From NCBI RefSeq assembly GCF_049686335.1, contig NZ_JBAVHX010000004.1, positions 620,001 through 684,000 on the forward strand: 64,000 bases of DNA, written 5' to 3'. This document shows positions 43,272 to 52,239 of this stretch, in pieces. Source of the DNA: Buttiauxella sp049686335 (GTDB lineage: Bacteria > Pseudomonadota > Gammaproteobacteria > Enterobacterales > Enterobacteriaceae). The position numbers and the translations under genes were made by a program. The notes beneath the pieces were generated by a model. That model was not told where the DNA came from, ran no database searches, and was given only the letters and a program-made list of their open reading frames with translations. How positions within the stretch are numbered: position 1 is the first letter of the stretch; every line of letters starts with the position of its first letter.

Positions 43272-43815
43272 TTGTTCTCTCCTTGAGGATTATGCTTTTA
43301 GGCAGTGCTGCCTGTGTACTTAGAGAAAACGACACGCTTGATGAAGAAATTAAACGCCGAATGAAAAAAATATTCATTTGGGAACAATTCTTTTTTAGCC
43401 GATTAAAAAACCAGCTATTGGAAAGTTTAATTTCCAGAAAGATTAAGATTGTTAATCAATGGGCATTAGAAATAACAAAGCGACACATTATTATGCGAAC
43501 TTAAATCCCCAACCCTATAAATATTGTACAAAATAAGACATAAGCAATCACATCAATTAACAGGCTGATCCACCTCAGAGAAATTCAGATATCTATATGT
43601 ATTTTATGGTTTTTTTAATTTAATGCATATTTCAACCGCATCCAATATAATAACCAAATAAAAATAAACTCACTCTCAACAAGTGAAAATTAACACCACG
43701 TATAAAATTAAACACATCCGTTACTTTCGCCCTATACAACCCCGGCTAAGAACAGTGGCATCTGTTTTTTCCCAGATCTTTGTTATTGATTTAACACACC
43801 TTAAATTTGAATCTT
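43272..43815. other. AT-rich noncoding region between lafA and lafZ
   Basis: 544 bp, strikingly AT-rich, between divergently read genes. It must hold the flagellin promoter. I could not identify a good TAAAGTTT...GCCGATAA match in the lafA direction. A short open frame on the plus strand here has no credible start outside lafA and looks incidental. Confidence 0.7.
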
Positions 43816-44730
43816 ATGAACAAACCGCGTTGTTCTGTTAATAACTGGTTGCCGGATAAGGCATCCGGCGCCATTGTCCATCGCCAGACGGGGGAAGTTC
43901 GTCGGCTCGGTGAATACCAACTTAAGCTGCTGGAATGTCTTATTGAACATGCCGGGCAAACATTATCGCGTAATGAGCTGACAAGCCTTGTGTGGGAACG
44001 CCGGGTCATTGGCGACAATAGCCTGTCGAATGCTATCCATGCCTTGCGTACAGCGCTTGAAGATGACGGTAAGCTACAGCGGGTTATCAAAACCATTCCC
44101 AAAAAAGGCTACCTGCTTGATGTGGAATTTTGTCAGCCGGTTGAGCCTGAAGAAGATATTGCGCCACTGTCTGTTGCCGCCGTACCACCCGTCATGACAG
44201 CCCCGGTGCCGGTAGAAGTGCCTGAATCACTGGCGGCTAAGACAGTGACCGCCGAACACAGCCACGCTCCCCAAAGCGAACGGCGTAAATTCTCTACCTT
44301 TTTCTGGCCGCTTGTATCCACGTTTCTACTGACGTGCCTGATCCTGTTTTCAGGTTGGTTTTTCATGTTCCATGCCACTTTCGATGAGATGCAGGCTCAG
44401 GAACAGGTGAAAAATCAGTACAGCAATATCCGTATCTTCCGTATTGCGGCGGCAGTGGATGAAATGAACGATGAAGACATCATTAAATTCAAGTCTATCT
44501 TGAGGACGATAAATCAACAGCTTATCGCTAATGATGCCTGGATGACGGTCTATTACCGAACCGATGAACAGGTGCTGAATTACACCTTTTCCATTGAAAC
44601 CAGCTGTGCCAGTGAGCAACTGGCGATGACGCTTTATCACTGGCGGATTGATAACCAGAAACTCACTAAAACCATCAATGATGAGACTGAGAGAAAATTA
44701 AATGAACTGGCTCCGTGTAAGAAATCTTAA
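43816..44730 (+). CDS. lafZ: ToxR-like transmembrane regulator LafZ
   Basis: 304-residue membrane regulator. An N-terminal OmpR-type winged helix without receiver (RQTGEVRRLGEYQLKLLECL; NSLSNAIHALRTALEDDG; IKTIPKKGYLL) covers residues 15-105, then a Pro/Ala/Val-rich linker, one membrane helix FFWPLVSTFLLTCLILFSGW near 158-180, and a periplasmic domain with two cysteines. This is the ToxR/CadC plan. The ATG at 43816 is used; a TTG three codons earlier exists, and neither has a strong ribosome site. It overlaps the next gene by 29 bp. LafZ of E. coli Flag-2 holds the same place. Confidence 0.85.
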   Translation: MNKPRCSVNNWLPDKASGAIVHRQTGEVRRLGEYQLKLLECLIEHAGQTLSRNELTSLVWERRVIGDNSLSNAIHALRTALEDDGKLQRVIKTIPKKGYLLDVEFCQPVEPEEDIAPLSVAAVPPVMTAPVPVEVPESLAAKTVTAEHSHAPQSERRKFSTFFWPLVSTFLLTCLILFSGWFFMFHATFDEMQAQEQVKNQYSNIRIFRIAAAVDEMNDEDIIKFKSILRTINQQLIANDAWMTVYYRTDEQVLNYTFSIETSCASEQLAMTLYHWRIDNQKLTKTINDETERKLNELAPCKKS

Positions 44731-45163
44731 TATTTGCCTTGCCGCCATTTTGATTATTTTTCTCGGCGTCATGCAATTGCATACCCATTCAGCGAATGCC
44801 AAAAGTGGCCCGATTAAGGGCAGAATGGAGATGGGCTTTTACGATTTAATGTCCGATCAGCGCGAGGTTTATAATGTGCAGATTATGGATATGGATGAAG
44901 CATTGCTGTTCACCCTCACGCGTGCAGATGATCCGTTGTTTGCGCTGCGAGGCAAGCTTGAAGAGACGCGGCATAAGCACGGGCGGGTGTTTTACGATTA
45001 TGTTCCCATCCGATATAGCAACCCGGAAAACTACAAACTGGTGTTCAGTTTTATCGATTTCTTACGCCACAATAATGTCTGGGTCTACCCAATGACCGTG
45101 AATAAAAAACCGTTGGTCATCGGGCAAAGCGGGATGATGTTTTTATTTCCCCTGAGTTCTTAA
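44702..45163 (+). CDS. Small membrane-anchored protein paired with LafZ
   Basis: 153 residues with one N-terminal hydrophobic segment (NICLAAILIIFLGVMQLH), then a soluble domain predicted to face the periplasm (GFYDLMSDQREVYNVQIMDM; VFYDYVPIRYSNPENYK; WVYPMTVNKKPLVIGQSG). No family recognised. The gene overlaps lafZ by 29 bp and its end overlaps the convergent lafW end by 4 bp. A ToxR-like regulator followed by a small membrane protein resembles toxRS, so it may stabilise or sense for LafZ (inference). Confidence 0.8.
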   Translation: MNWLRVRNLNICLAAILIIFLGVMQLHTHSANAKSGPIKGRMEMGFYDLMSDQREVYNVQIMDMDEALLFTLTRADDPLFALRGKLEETRHKHGRVFYDYVPIRYSNPENYKLVFSFIDFLRHNNVWVYPMTVNKKPLVIGQSGMMFLFPLSS

Positions 45164-46182
45164 CGCAGCAGGTTACTCACCGTACCGGGCTGCAAATTTG
45201 CCTGCGCTCCCAGCGCGCGAGCGGTCGCGGCATAATCCTGATGGCTGGTTTGTAGATGCAAACGCAGTGCCTGGGCATGTTCCAGTGCCTGCCGGGGCTG
45301 GTACTGCGTTGCCATTTCATTGATGCGCCGACGGACATTATCCTGGTGGCTGTATAGCTTGCCGCGTTGCTGGGTGAGTTGCTCCAGTGCCTGCTGCACC
45401 TCGCCCTGAAATTCACGCATCGCCCCCGGTTGCTGCGCAAGTTGACTCAGCGAGTCAGTCACCGCCGGTTCCGGGCGCGCTATCAGAGCGGTAAATTCGT
45501 TAGCGGAAAAACGCTTTCCTTCCCCACGCACACTGAGCTGGCTGCTAATTTGCGGCCAGTGTGTCTCATCAACACGAAACACCAGCGACTGCTGTTTATC
45601 GAGGGTGGCGTGAACCCCAAAACGGCCTAATCCCTGATTCAGGCGCATCACGTCCTGGCGAGGCGTGGCACCCGCTTCCAGCGATACCGCCACCATTTCA
45701 CGCCGCTGCCCGGCAAGAGAAAAAATCAGCGTTTCGCTTTCATCGTTTTGTAATAAACGCTGTGCCGCAGGCAGGGTGAAATGAACCTGTGCGGTCTGTT
45801 CAGGGTTGACCGCCAGATGCCGGTCGACGGTACCCGCACTTAACTGCGGACGATCGTTTAGCAGAGTGGTCAGCGTCCGGGCGGCTTCCTGCGAAAGCTC
45901 ACCGCGCCGTGAACCGTGGCTTGCGGCATAACGCAGTTGCAGAAGCTGGCTTTCTACCTGGGATAAATAGTTATCGGCCTGTTGAACAGCGGTCAGTTGC
46001 TGATTGAGCTGCACGTTATAGCGCAGCGGGCGGGTGGAAATCAGCGGCGATTCAGGGAAACGGTTGTCGCCCTGGCGAATGCGCGGCGCTTCCGGCTGGC
46101 GCACCGCTTGCGTGTTCTTCACTCCCCCGCTATTCAGGGGAGTGGCTAAAGGAAGTCCTGACTGGTTTAATCCAACCTGCAT
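45160..46182 (-). CDS. lafW: Putative lateral hook-associated protein LafW
   Basis: 340 residues. Flagellin-like coiled-coil ends: QADNYLSQVESQLLQLRYAA near residue 70, and a C-terminal ALRLHLQTSHQDYAATARAL that reads like a D0 helix, ending ANLQPGTVSNLLR. The name follows the gene in the same position of E. coli Flag-2, described as a hook-associated protein. It is the last gene of the hook operon, 5 bp after flgL. Exact role is not established. Confidence 0.82.
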   Translation of the reverse strand: MQVGLNQSGLPLATPLNSGGVKNTQAVRQPEAPRIRQGDNRFPESPLISTRPLRYNVQLNQQLTAVQQADNYLSQVESQLLQLRYAASHGSRRGELSQEAARTLTTLLNDRPQLSAGTVDRHLAVNPEQTAQVHFTLPAAQRLLQNDESETLIFSLAGQRREMVAVSLEAGATPRQDVMRLNQGLGRFGVHATLDKQQSLVFRVDETHWPQISSQLSVRGEGKRFSANEFTALIARPEPAVTDSLSQLAQQPGAMREFQGEVQQALEQLTQQRGKLYSHQDNVRRRINEMATQYQPRQALEHAQALRLHLQTSHQDYAATARALGAQANLQPGTVSNLLR

Positions 46183-46187
46183 AATGA

Positions 46188-47096
46188 TTACATCTGATTA
46201 AAGAGAGAGAGTTGGCTTATCATCATGAACGATTTGTTCGATGCCTGAACCGCCTGCGTATAGAGCTGGATATTGACGTAACTGGTGGCGGCGTCCACGG
46301 CCGAAAGCTCCTGAATAACCTGGTCGTGGGAAATTTTAATGTCCGCGTGGGCTTCGCTAATTAACGATAACCGGTTTTGTTTGCCACCCAGTTCGGTATA
46401 CACCGAGGCGATTTTGTCGCTGGAACTTTTCACTTCGCCCAGCAGTTGCTTAAGGTCGTCACGATAATCCCCGCCCGGGGTCGCCATCTTGTCGCTGACG
46501 CTTTTCAGCAAGTTCAGCATACTGAGATCGTCATTACCGCCGGAAAAGGCCTGGCTGATATTGGTGTTTTCCGCAATCTCGATACCGTTCGCCACGGTCG
46601 TTGAGCGGCTCGCATCGTTACCGGCATAGCGGTAAGTCCCGGTGTTTTCGTCAAAGGTCACCGGCTGCGTATTGGTTTTGGTACCGGCAAAAATATAGTG
46701 ACCGTCTTCATTTTTGGCATTCATCGACGACACCAGCGATTCCAGCATCTGGGAGATTTCCGCTGAAAATCCTGCCATATCTTTTTCACTGTGCGTGTCG
46801 TTGCTGGCGGCCAGAAGTTTGTCGCTCAGCGCCAGCAATTGATCGCTCATCGCCGTGACGTGAGATTCCTGAATCGACAGGTTGCCCGACAGACGCGTAA
46901 TGTTGCTTTGATACTGATCGATGGCGGACTGCTCACGGTTTAGCTGCACCAGACGGCTGCTGGCAACCGGGTCATCAGAAGGAACATTGACCCGTTTTTG
47001 CGTCGCCATTTGTTCCATCAGTTTGCTCAGCCGACTGCCGTTTTGGTTCATCTGGTGGAGCATCGCAGAAGAGTGATAAAGGCTACTGATACGCAT
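46188..47096 (-). CDS. flgL: Lateral hook-filament junction protein FlgL (HAP3, LfgL)
   Basis: Second junction protein linking hook to filament, 302 residues. The flagellin-like N-terminus MRISSLYHSSAMLHQMNQNGSRLSKL, KRVNVPSDDPVASSRLVQL, and the C-terminal VIQELSAVDAATSYVNIQLY are conserved. 21 bp after flgK. Confidence 0.94.
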   Translation of the reverse strand: MRISSLYHSSAMLHQMNQNGSRLSKLMEQMATQKRVNVPSDDPVASSRLVQLNREQSAIDQYQSNITRLSGNLSIQESHVTAMSDQLLALSDKLLAASNDTHSEKDMAGFSAEISQMLESLVSSMNAKNEDGHYIFAGTKTNTQPVTFDENTGTYRYAGNDASRSTTVANGIEIAENTNISQAFSGGNDDLSMLNLLKSVSDKMATPGGDYRDDLKQLLGEVKSSSDKIASVYTELGGKQNRLSLISEAHADIKISHDQVIQELSAVDAATSYVNIQLYTQAVQASNKSFMMISQLSLFNQM

Positions 47097-47117
47097 GATA
47101 AATTCCTTTTTCCGTTA

Positions 47118-48485
47118 TCAGAAGAGAGTCAGCAGGTCGCTGAAAATCTGGTTGCCGGTGGCGATAACTTTCAGGTTGGACTGATACGCCTGCATATAAA
47201 CCTGGAGATTCATCGCCTCTTCGTCCTGGTTCACGGCACTCATGTTGTCGCGCTGGGTTTGTGCTTCATAGCGCACCGCTTCCGCGGCATCCAGCTCGGT
47301 TTTGTTCTGGCGACTGGCGATCCCGATGGTGCTGATAATCGCCGCTGCCGCCTCATTCACGCTCATATTGCCCATCGCGCCAATAGCCAGATCTTTGTTT
47401 TTAAGCGCGATAAGCGCTTTCAGGTTGTTACCGTTTCCGCTTTCATCGGCTTTATCCGACAGCGCCAGTTCGTCGGCTTTCAAATCGGTGACCTGTAGCA
47501 TGCCTTTGCCGCTGGTAAGATCGAAAACAAACATCGGTTTACCCGGCTGGCCGTTTAGATCAAAACCGTTTGCCAGTTGCGCATTGAACTCTTTTGCAAA
47601 CTGCCCGGCCATGTCCCGCACCGTGCTTTGCATGGTTTTCAGAGTGCCTTGCTCATAATCATTCAACGCGCCCATCTGCCCGCCAGTCGCTGACGACACG
47701 CCAAACGTGGTGTTGTTGAAGACCAGCGAAATATCCTGCTCACCTTGCTGATTTATCGAGGATTTTAGCTGCCCGTAATGGCGACCACTGACCAACGGTT
47801 GCCCATCACTCAGGGAGACGTTATAGCGCCCGGAAGCATCTTCCGACACCTTGACGCTCACCATGCTGCTGAGCTGTTTGACCAGTTCATCACGCTGGTC
47901 ACGCAGCACGCTGGCGTTGCCACCGGTCGCTTCCTGATCGGCGATTTGTTGGTTGTAGGTGGCGATATTGCTGCTGATAACATTGACGTTACTGACCAGT
48001 GCGTCACGCTGGGTGTTAATTGACACTTTCTGGCTGCTGATAAAACTGTCGACGTTGTTAAAACGCGTCGCCATCGACTGCCCTTCGTTGAGCAACTGCT
48101 GGCGTAGTGCCGGTGAATCTGGCTGGGTCGTCAGGGCATTCAGTGCGGCAAAGAATTTATCCAGACCGCCCCCCAGACTGGTGCTGTCAGTGCCGACCAC
48201 GCTTTCCAGCGCACCGAGGTATTTTTGCCCGGCAGAGTAGTATTCCGCCCGCGTATTGCTGTGCCAGACCTGATTGACCAGGTACTGATCCGAGACCCGG
48301 CGGATACTGTCCACGCGCACGCCATTGCCCGCAGAAAAACTATCGCCATTGGTGCCAATCGCGCTCTGAATAATTCCCTGGCGGCTGTAACCGGGCGTCA
48401 AATAGTTGGCCACGTTCATCGACGTGGTACTCATGCCCTGTCGCGCGGCCTGCGCACCGGAAAAAGCGATATTGATAATATTCAT
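47118..48485 (-). CDS. flgK: Lateral hook-filament junction protein FlgK (HAP1, LfgK)
   Basis: First junction protein on the hook, 455 residues against about 547 for E. coli FlgK, so the outer domain is reduced. Conserved N-terminus NIAFSGAQAARQGMSTTSMN and YSRQGI, and the C-terminal MSAVNQDEEAMNLQVYMQAY, NLKVIATGNQIFSDLLTLF. Confidence 0.95.
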   Translation of the reverse strand: MNIINIAFSGAQAARQGMSTTSMNVANYLTPGYSRQGIIQSAIGTNGDSFSAGNGVRVDSIRRVSDQYLVNQVWHSNTRAEYYSAGQKYLGALESVVGTDSTSLGGGLDKFFAALNALTTQPDSPALRQQLLNEGQSMATRFNNVDSFISSQKVSINTQRDALVSNVNVISSNIATYNQQIADQEATGGNASVLRDQRDELVKQLSSMVSVKVSEDASGRYNVSLSDGQPLVSGRHYGQLKSSINQQGEQDISLVFNNTTFGVSSATGGQMGALNDYEQGTLKTMQSTVRDMAGQFAKEFNAQLANGFDLNGQPGKPMFVFDLTSGKGMLQVTDLKADELALSDKADESGNGNNLKALIALKNKDLAIGAMGNMSVNEAAAAIISTIGIASRQNKTELDAAEAVRYEAQTQRDNMSAVNQDEEAMNLQVYMQAYQSNLKVIATGNQIFSDLLTLF

Positions 48486-48507
48486 GATAATCCTTGCACT
48501 TAGCGCG

Positions 48508-48882
48508 TCATGGGAGTTTTGGCCCAGCTTCTTTATCAGCTAAAGCGACACTCTGCCCGGTTAACTTAAGGGCGCTTTCCATGCCCTCAACCTGTGGCCC
48601 GAGTTGCCTGACGATTAACGATGCAATTCCGCTGCTACGCTGGGAAGCCAGCATCGATGCCAGCTTGTCGTCGTAAAAATCGCGCATCATATTTTCCTGC
48701 TTGCTGGAAAAGGGATTATCGCCATCGGATAAAGCATCTGCCGCCTTGCGCATCTGCTGCAACATCGAGCGCAAAAACAGCCCTTCGAACTGCTCCGCCG
48801 CCTGCTCAAGGTTTTGCGCTTTTTGGGTCCCGGTAAAATCACCCGGAATGGTGTGGGTTCGTGTGCTCAGAGAATTAATCAT
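48508..48882 (-). CDS. flgJ: Lateral rod-cap protein FlgJ, rod domain only (LfgJ)
   Basis: 124 residues corresponding to the N-terminal rod-binding half of FlgJ (AEQFEGLFLRSMLQQMRKAA; MMRDFYDDKLASMLASQRSSG). The C-terminal muramidase domain of classical enterobacterial FlgJ (about 313 residues) is absent; there is no sign of frameshift, since flgK follows at once. A separate hydrolase is therefore needed; see the gene at 34636. Confidence 0.93.
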   Translation of the reverse strand: MINSLSTRTHTIPGDFTGTQKAQNLEQAAEQFEGLFLRSMLQQMRKAADALSDGDNPFSSKQENMMRDFYDDKLASMLASQRSSGIASLIVRQLGPQVEGMESALKLTGQSVALADKEAGPKLP

Positions 48883-48891
48883 CTTGTTTCC

Positions 48892-49986
48892 TTAAATCAC
48901 CACCAGTTCAGCATCCATTGCACCGGCTTCGCTCAGCGCCTGTAAAATCGCCATCGTGTCATCCGGAGACGCACCGAGACTGTTCAGCGTGTTGACGATA
49001 TTTCTCAGGCTGGTTCCCGCCGGCACCATCACCATCTGCCCGCGCTCGCGGTTAACGCTAATATTCGAATTCGGAGTCACGGTGGTGGTTCCCTGGCCGA
49101 AGGGTGCCGGCTGACTGACCTGCGGCGTCTCCTGAATGCTGACCGTCAGATTGCCGTGGGACACCGCTGCGGCACGCACCACCACACCATCGCCAATCAC
49201 AATCGTGCCGGTTCGCGCATTAAACACCACGCGTGGCTGCTGTTTACCGCTGACGATTTGCAGATCTTCGAGGCTCGACATAAACGCGACGCGAGCCCCC
49301 GGCTGCTCCGGCGCGCGCACCATCACATTGGTGGCACTTTGCGCGGTGGCAATCGAGCCAAAAGCCTGATTAATCGCCAGCGCCACATTATTGGCGGTTT
49401 TAAAACTTGGCCGCTTCAGGTTAAGTACCACCTGGCTGTTGGCCTGAAAATCGGTTGGGATTTCCCGCTCGACGCTCGCCCCATTTGGCACGCGCCCAAC
49501 GGTTGGTGTATTCATGGTAATGCTCGAGCCGCTGTCACCTTCGGCTTTAAAGCCGCCGACCACCACATTCCCCTGCGCCAGAGCGTAGACTTCGCCGTCG
49601 GCACCCCGCAGTTGGGTCAGCAGTAATGTGCCGCCGCGCAGGCTTTTGGCATCACCAATGGAAGAGACCGTAATATCGATGGATTGCCCGCGGGCATACA
49701 TCGGTGGCAGCGTGGCGCTGATCGCCACTGCCGCCACGTTTTTCACCTTCGGATCGATTTTGGCGGGCATCTGCACACCAAACTGGCGCAGCATGTTAGT
49801 GACCGACTGGCTGGTGAATTTGACCTGGTTTTTATCCCCGGTCCCGTCCAGCCCGACGACCAGGCTGTAACCCACCAGCTGGTTGCCACGCACCCCCTGA
49901 ATATCAACAATATTTCCTAACCGTTCCGCCCGAGCCTGGCCGATAACCACCAGCAGGAGCAACAAACCTGACATCAGGTTCCGCAT
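48892..49986 (-). CDS. flgI: Flagellar P-ring protein FlgI (LfgI)
   Basis: Periplasmic ring around the rod, 364 residues. Signal peptide NLMSGLLLLLVVIGQARA, then IVDIQGVRGNQLVGYSLVVGLDGTGD, the family hallmark. 9 bp before flgJ. Confidence 0.96.
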   Translation of the reverse strand: MRNLMSGLLLLLVVIGQARAERLGNIVDIQGVRGNQLVGYSLVVGLDGTGDKNQVKFTSQSVTNMLRQFGVQMPAKIDPKVKNVAAVAISATLPPMYARGQSIDITVSSIGDAKSLRGGTLLLTQLRGADGEVYALAQGNVVVGGFKAEGDSGSSITMNTPTVGRVPNGASVEREIPTDFQANSQVVLNLKRPSFKTANNVALAINQAFGSIATAQSATNVMVRAPEQPGARVAFMSSLEDLQIVSGKQQPRVVFNARTGTIVIGDGVVVRAAAVSHGNLTVSIQETPQVSQPAPFGQGTTTVTPNSNISVNRERGQMVMVPAGTSLRNIVNTLNSLGASPDDTMAILQALSEAGAMDAELVVI

Positions 49987-49999
49987 GGTTTTCTCCTGC

Positions 50000-50671
50000 T
50001 TAAATTGGGAACAATGGATGGTTAAAGAAGCGCGTCAGCCAGCCTGCCGCATTTGCATCGCTCAGCGCGCCACGTCCGGCGTAAGAGATACGGGCGTTTG
50101 CAATGCGCTGGGAAGAGACGGTGTTGGACTGCGAAACATCTTCCGGCCTGACCAGGCCTGAGACGCGCATATACTCGTCGCCCTGGTTTAAGGTCAGCCA
50201 TTTTTCACCGCGCACTTCCATCACGCCGTTAGGCAGGACTTTATGTACCGCCACCGTAATCGCCCCGCGCAGCATATTTTGCTGTGCAGAATTCGCCGCC
50301 CCTTTGAAGTTACGATCGCCGCTGATGGAAGCACTGGCTTTATCCAGCGTTTTGCCGAAAACTTCCGGCACGCCGATGGTGACGTCGTTTTCTTTACCGA
50401 AGTTGGTAGTGGCCTGCTTGCTGGACTGCGTGGATTCGTCCAGGTTGACGGTCAGAATGTCCCCTACGCGATAGGCACGGCGATCCTGCACCAGCGACCA
50501 GCTATAGCCACTGTTGTACAGGCCTCCGCCGGACACAACCGGCGTCGCCGCCGCCATCTCTTCAGGTGGCGCGTAAGCCGCATCATCTTTTTTGACAAAC
50601 AGCGCCTGGCTTTCACACCCGGTCAACGCCAGGGCCAGCAGCCCGGTGAGTATTTTCTTTTTCATATCCAT
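50000..50671 (-). CDS. flgH: Flagellar L-ring lipoprotein FlgH (LfgH)
   Basis: Outer-membrane ring, 223 residues. Lipobox LALTGCESQ puts the lipidated Cys at position 19. FlgH signatures: SLVQDRRAYRVGDILTVNL and VRGEKWLTLNQGDEYMRVSG. Two ATGs (50671 and 50665) are possible; the longer is listed. Confidence 0.95.
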   Translation of the reverse strand: MDMKKKILTGLLALALTGCESQALFVKKDDAAYAPPEEMAAATPVVSGGGLYNSGYSWSLVQDRRAYRVGDILTVNLDESTQSSKQATTNFGKENDVTIGVPEVFGKTLDKASASISGDRNFKGAANSAQQNMLRGAITVAVHKVLPNGVMEVRGEKWLTLNQGDEYMRVSGLVRPEDVSQSNTVSSQRIANARISYAGRGALSDANAAGWLTRFFNHPLFPI

Positions 50672-50698
50672 TTACTTCTCAAGCGCAATCCCTGCGTT

Positions 50699-51484
50699 TT
50701 ATAGCGTTTGCGTGATGAACTTCAGCATGTCATCAGCAGCGGAAACCATTTTGGCGTTCATCTCGTAGGCACGCTGGACGGTTATCATATCGACCATCTC
50801 TTCCACCACCTGCACATTGGAACCTTCAAGTGTCCCCTGTTCGAGCTGACCTAGCGCTTCTTCACCGGGAACGCCTTCAACCGGAGCGCCGCTAGCGGCG
50901 GTTTCGCGATACAGGTTGCCGCCGATGGCAGACAGACCGGCGGGATTGACGAAGTTCACCAGGGTAATTTGCCCCAGTTCCACCGGGTCAACTTCGTCCG
51001 CCACCAGCACGGAAACGGTGCCGTCTTTGGCAATGTTGACCTCTTTGGTATTCACCGGCAGTTCGATTTGCGGGATCAGCGCCTGCCCCTGCGCGGTGGT
51101 GACTACCCCTTCGCTGTTCACCTGCAAATTGCCTGAGCGGGTATAACCGACGGTGCCATCGGGCATTTCAATCTGGAAAAAGCCCTGCCCGGCAATCGCC
51201 ACATCCATTTTCTGGTTGGTGACCTGCATGCTGCCCACGGTAAAGGCTTTTTGCGTGCCGACCACTTTGACGCCGCTTCCATATTGCATGCCGCCTGGTG
51301 TGGCGGTGTTTTCATTCGCCTGCACGCCAGGGGCGCGCATGTTCTGATAGAACAGGTCTTCAAACACTACACGGTCACGTTTAAAACCGGTGGTATTCAC
51401 GTTGGCGAGGTTATTGGAGACCGCATTCATTTTGGCGTCCTGCGCCGCAAGACCGGTTTTACTGATCCATAATGCTGGATTCAT
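50699..51484 (-). CDS. flgG: Flagellar distal rod protein FlgG (LfgG)
   Basis: Distal rod, 261 residues. ALWISKTGLAAQDAKMNAVSNNLANVNTTGFK at the start contains the rod/hook family motif SNNLANVNT; the C-terminus EGSNVQVVEEMVDMI and QRAYEMNAKMVSAAD is typical. 14 bp from flgF. Confidence 0.96.
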   Translation of the reverse strand: MNPALWISKTGLAAQDAKMNAVSNNLANVNTTGFKRDRVVFEDLFYQNMRAPGVQANENTATPGGMQYGSGVKVVGTQKAFTVGSMQVTNQKMDVAIAGQGFFQIEMPDGTVGYTRSGNLQVNSEGVVTTAQGQALIPQIELPVNTKEVNIAKDGTVSVLVADEVDPVELGQITLVNFVNPAGLSAIGGNLYRETAASGAPVEGVPGEEALGQLEQGTLEGSNVQVVEEMVDMITVQRAYEMNAKMVSAADDMLKFITQTL

Positions 51485-51507
51485 GCTTTATTCCCTTAAT
51501 AGTCAAA

Positions 51508-52239
51508 TCAGGTATTGCGGATCACGCGATTACCGGCCTGAGCCAGGTCTTCTGCCACTTTCATCATTTTGACCTGCGCCTCAAAACTGCGGTTGAGAGA
51601 CATATTGGAGATCATTTCGCTGATGGCAGAAACGTTGCTACTTTCCAGATGTTTACTGGCCAGCGTCACTGCTTCGCTGCGCGGTTCGGTGCGGTTATTA
51701 CTGACCAGAAAACCGTTTTGATCTTTGTTTAGCTGGCTGGTTGCGACATCCACAAGCTTGATGCGATCGACATCCATCAGCGCGTTGAAATCACCGTCCT
51801 GTGGAACGATGGAAATCGTGCCATCGCTGGCGATAGAGACCTGTGAAAACGGCGGCAGCACAATCGGCCCGCCCTCACCGATCACCGGTTGGCCGTTAAT
51901 CGTCAGGTCACCGTCCTGGCTGACATTAATATGCCCGTTGCGGGTGAAGACCTCTTTGCCGCCCATTTGCAGCGTAATCAGCCCATTACCAATGATGCCC
52001 ACATCCAGATCGCGCCCGGTTTCTTCCAGCGAACCCGAGGCCATATTCACGCCGCCACTGGCGTTTTGCACCATGTAACGGGAGTCGTAGCCACTGCCGG
52101 AGACCTTCGTCGACATCGCTTTATCCAGATCGCCACGAAAGCCGCTGGTATTGACGTTGGAGAGGTTATTGGCGTGAACCTGTTGTTGCTGCAAACTGCG
52201 GCTAGCCCCACTCATCGCGGTATAAATTAAGTGGTCCAT
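51508..52239 (-). CDS. flgF: Flagellar proximal rod protein FlgF (LfgF)
   Basis: Proximal rod, 243 residues. DHLIYTAMSGASRSLQQQQ, then HANNLSNVNTSGFRGDLD, and the C-terminal NVSAISEMISNMSLNRSFEA. The flgE stop overlaps its first base. Confidence 0.95.
   Translation of the reverse strand: MDHLIYTAMSGASRSLQQQQVHANNLSNVNTSGFRGDLDKAMSTKVSGSGYDSRYMVQNASGGVNMASGSLEETGRDLDVGIIGNGLITLQMGGKEVFTRNGHINVSQDGDLTINGQPVIGEGGPIVLPPFSQVSIASDGTISIVPQDGDFNALMDVDRIKLVDVATSQLNKDQNGFLVSNNRTEPRSEAVTLASKHLESSNVSAISEMISNMSLNRSFEAQVKMMKVAEDLAQAGNRVIRNT

Noticed and set aside
43398..43406. GCCGATTAA as a sigma-28 -10 box near lafA
   Set aside because: It is on the strand opposite to lafA transcription and has no TAAA-type -35 at the right distance.
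43259..43504. An 81-codon open frame in the lafA leader
   Set aside because: It starts inside lafA on the opposite strand, lacks a ribosome site and has the random composition of AT-rich intergenic DNA.
48508..48882. FlgJ truncated by mutation
   Set aside because: The short form ends cleanly with the next gene in place and matches what is seen in lateral systems; no muramidase remnant is visible downstream.
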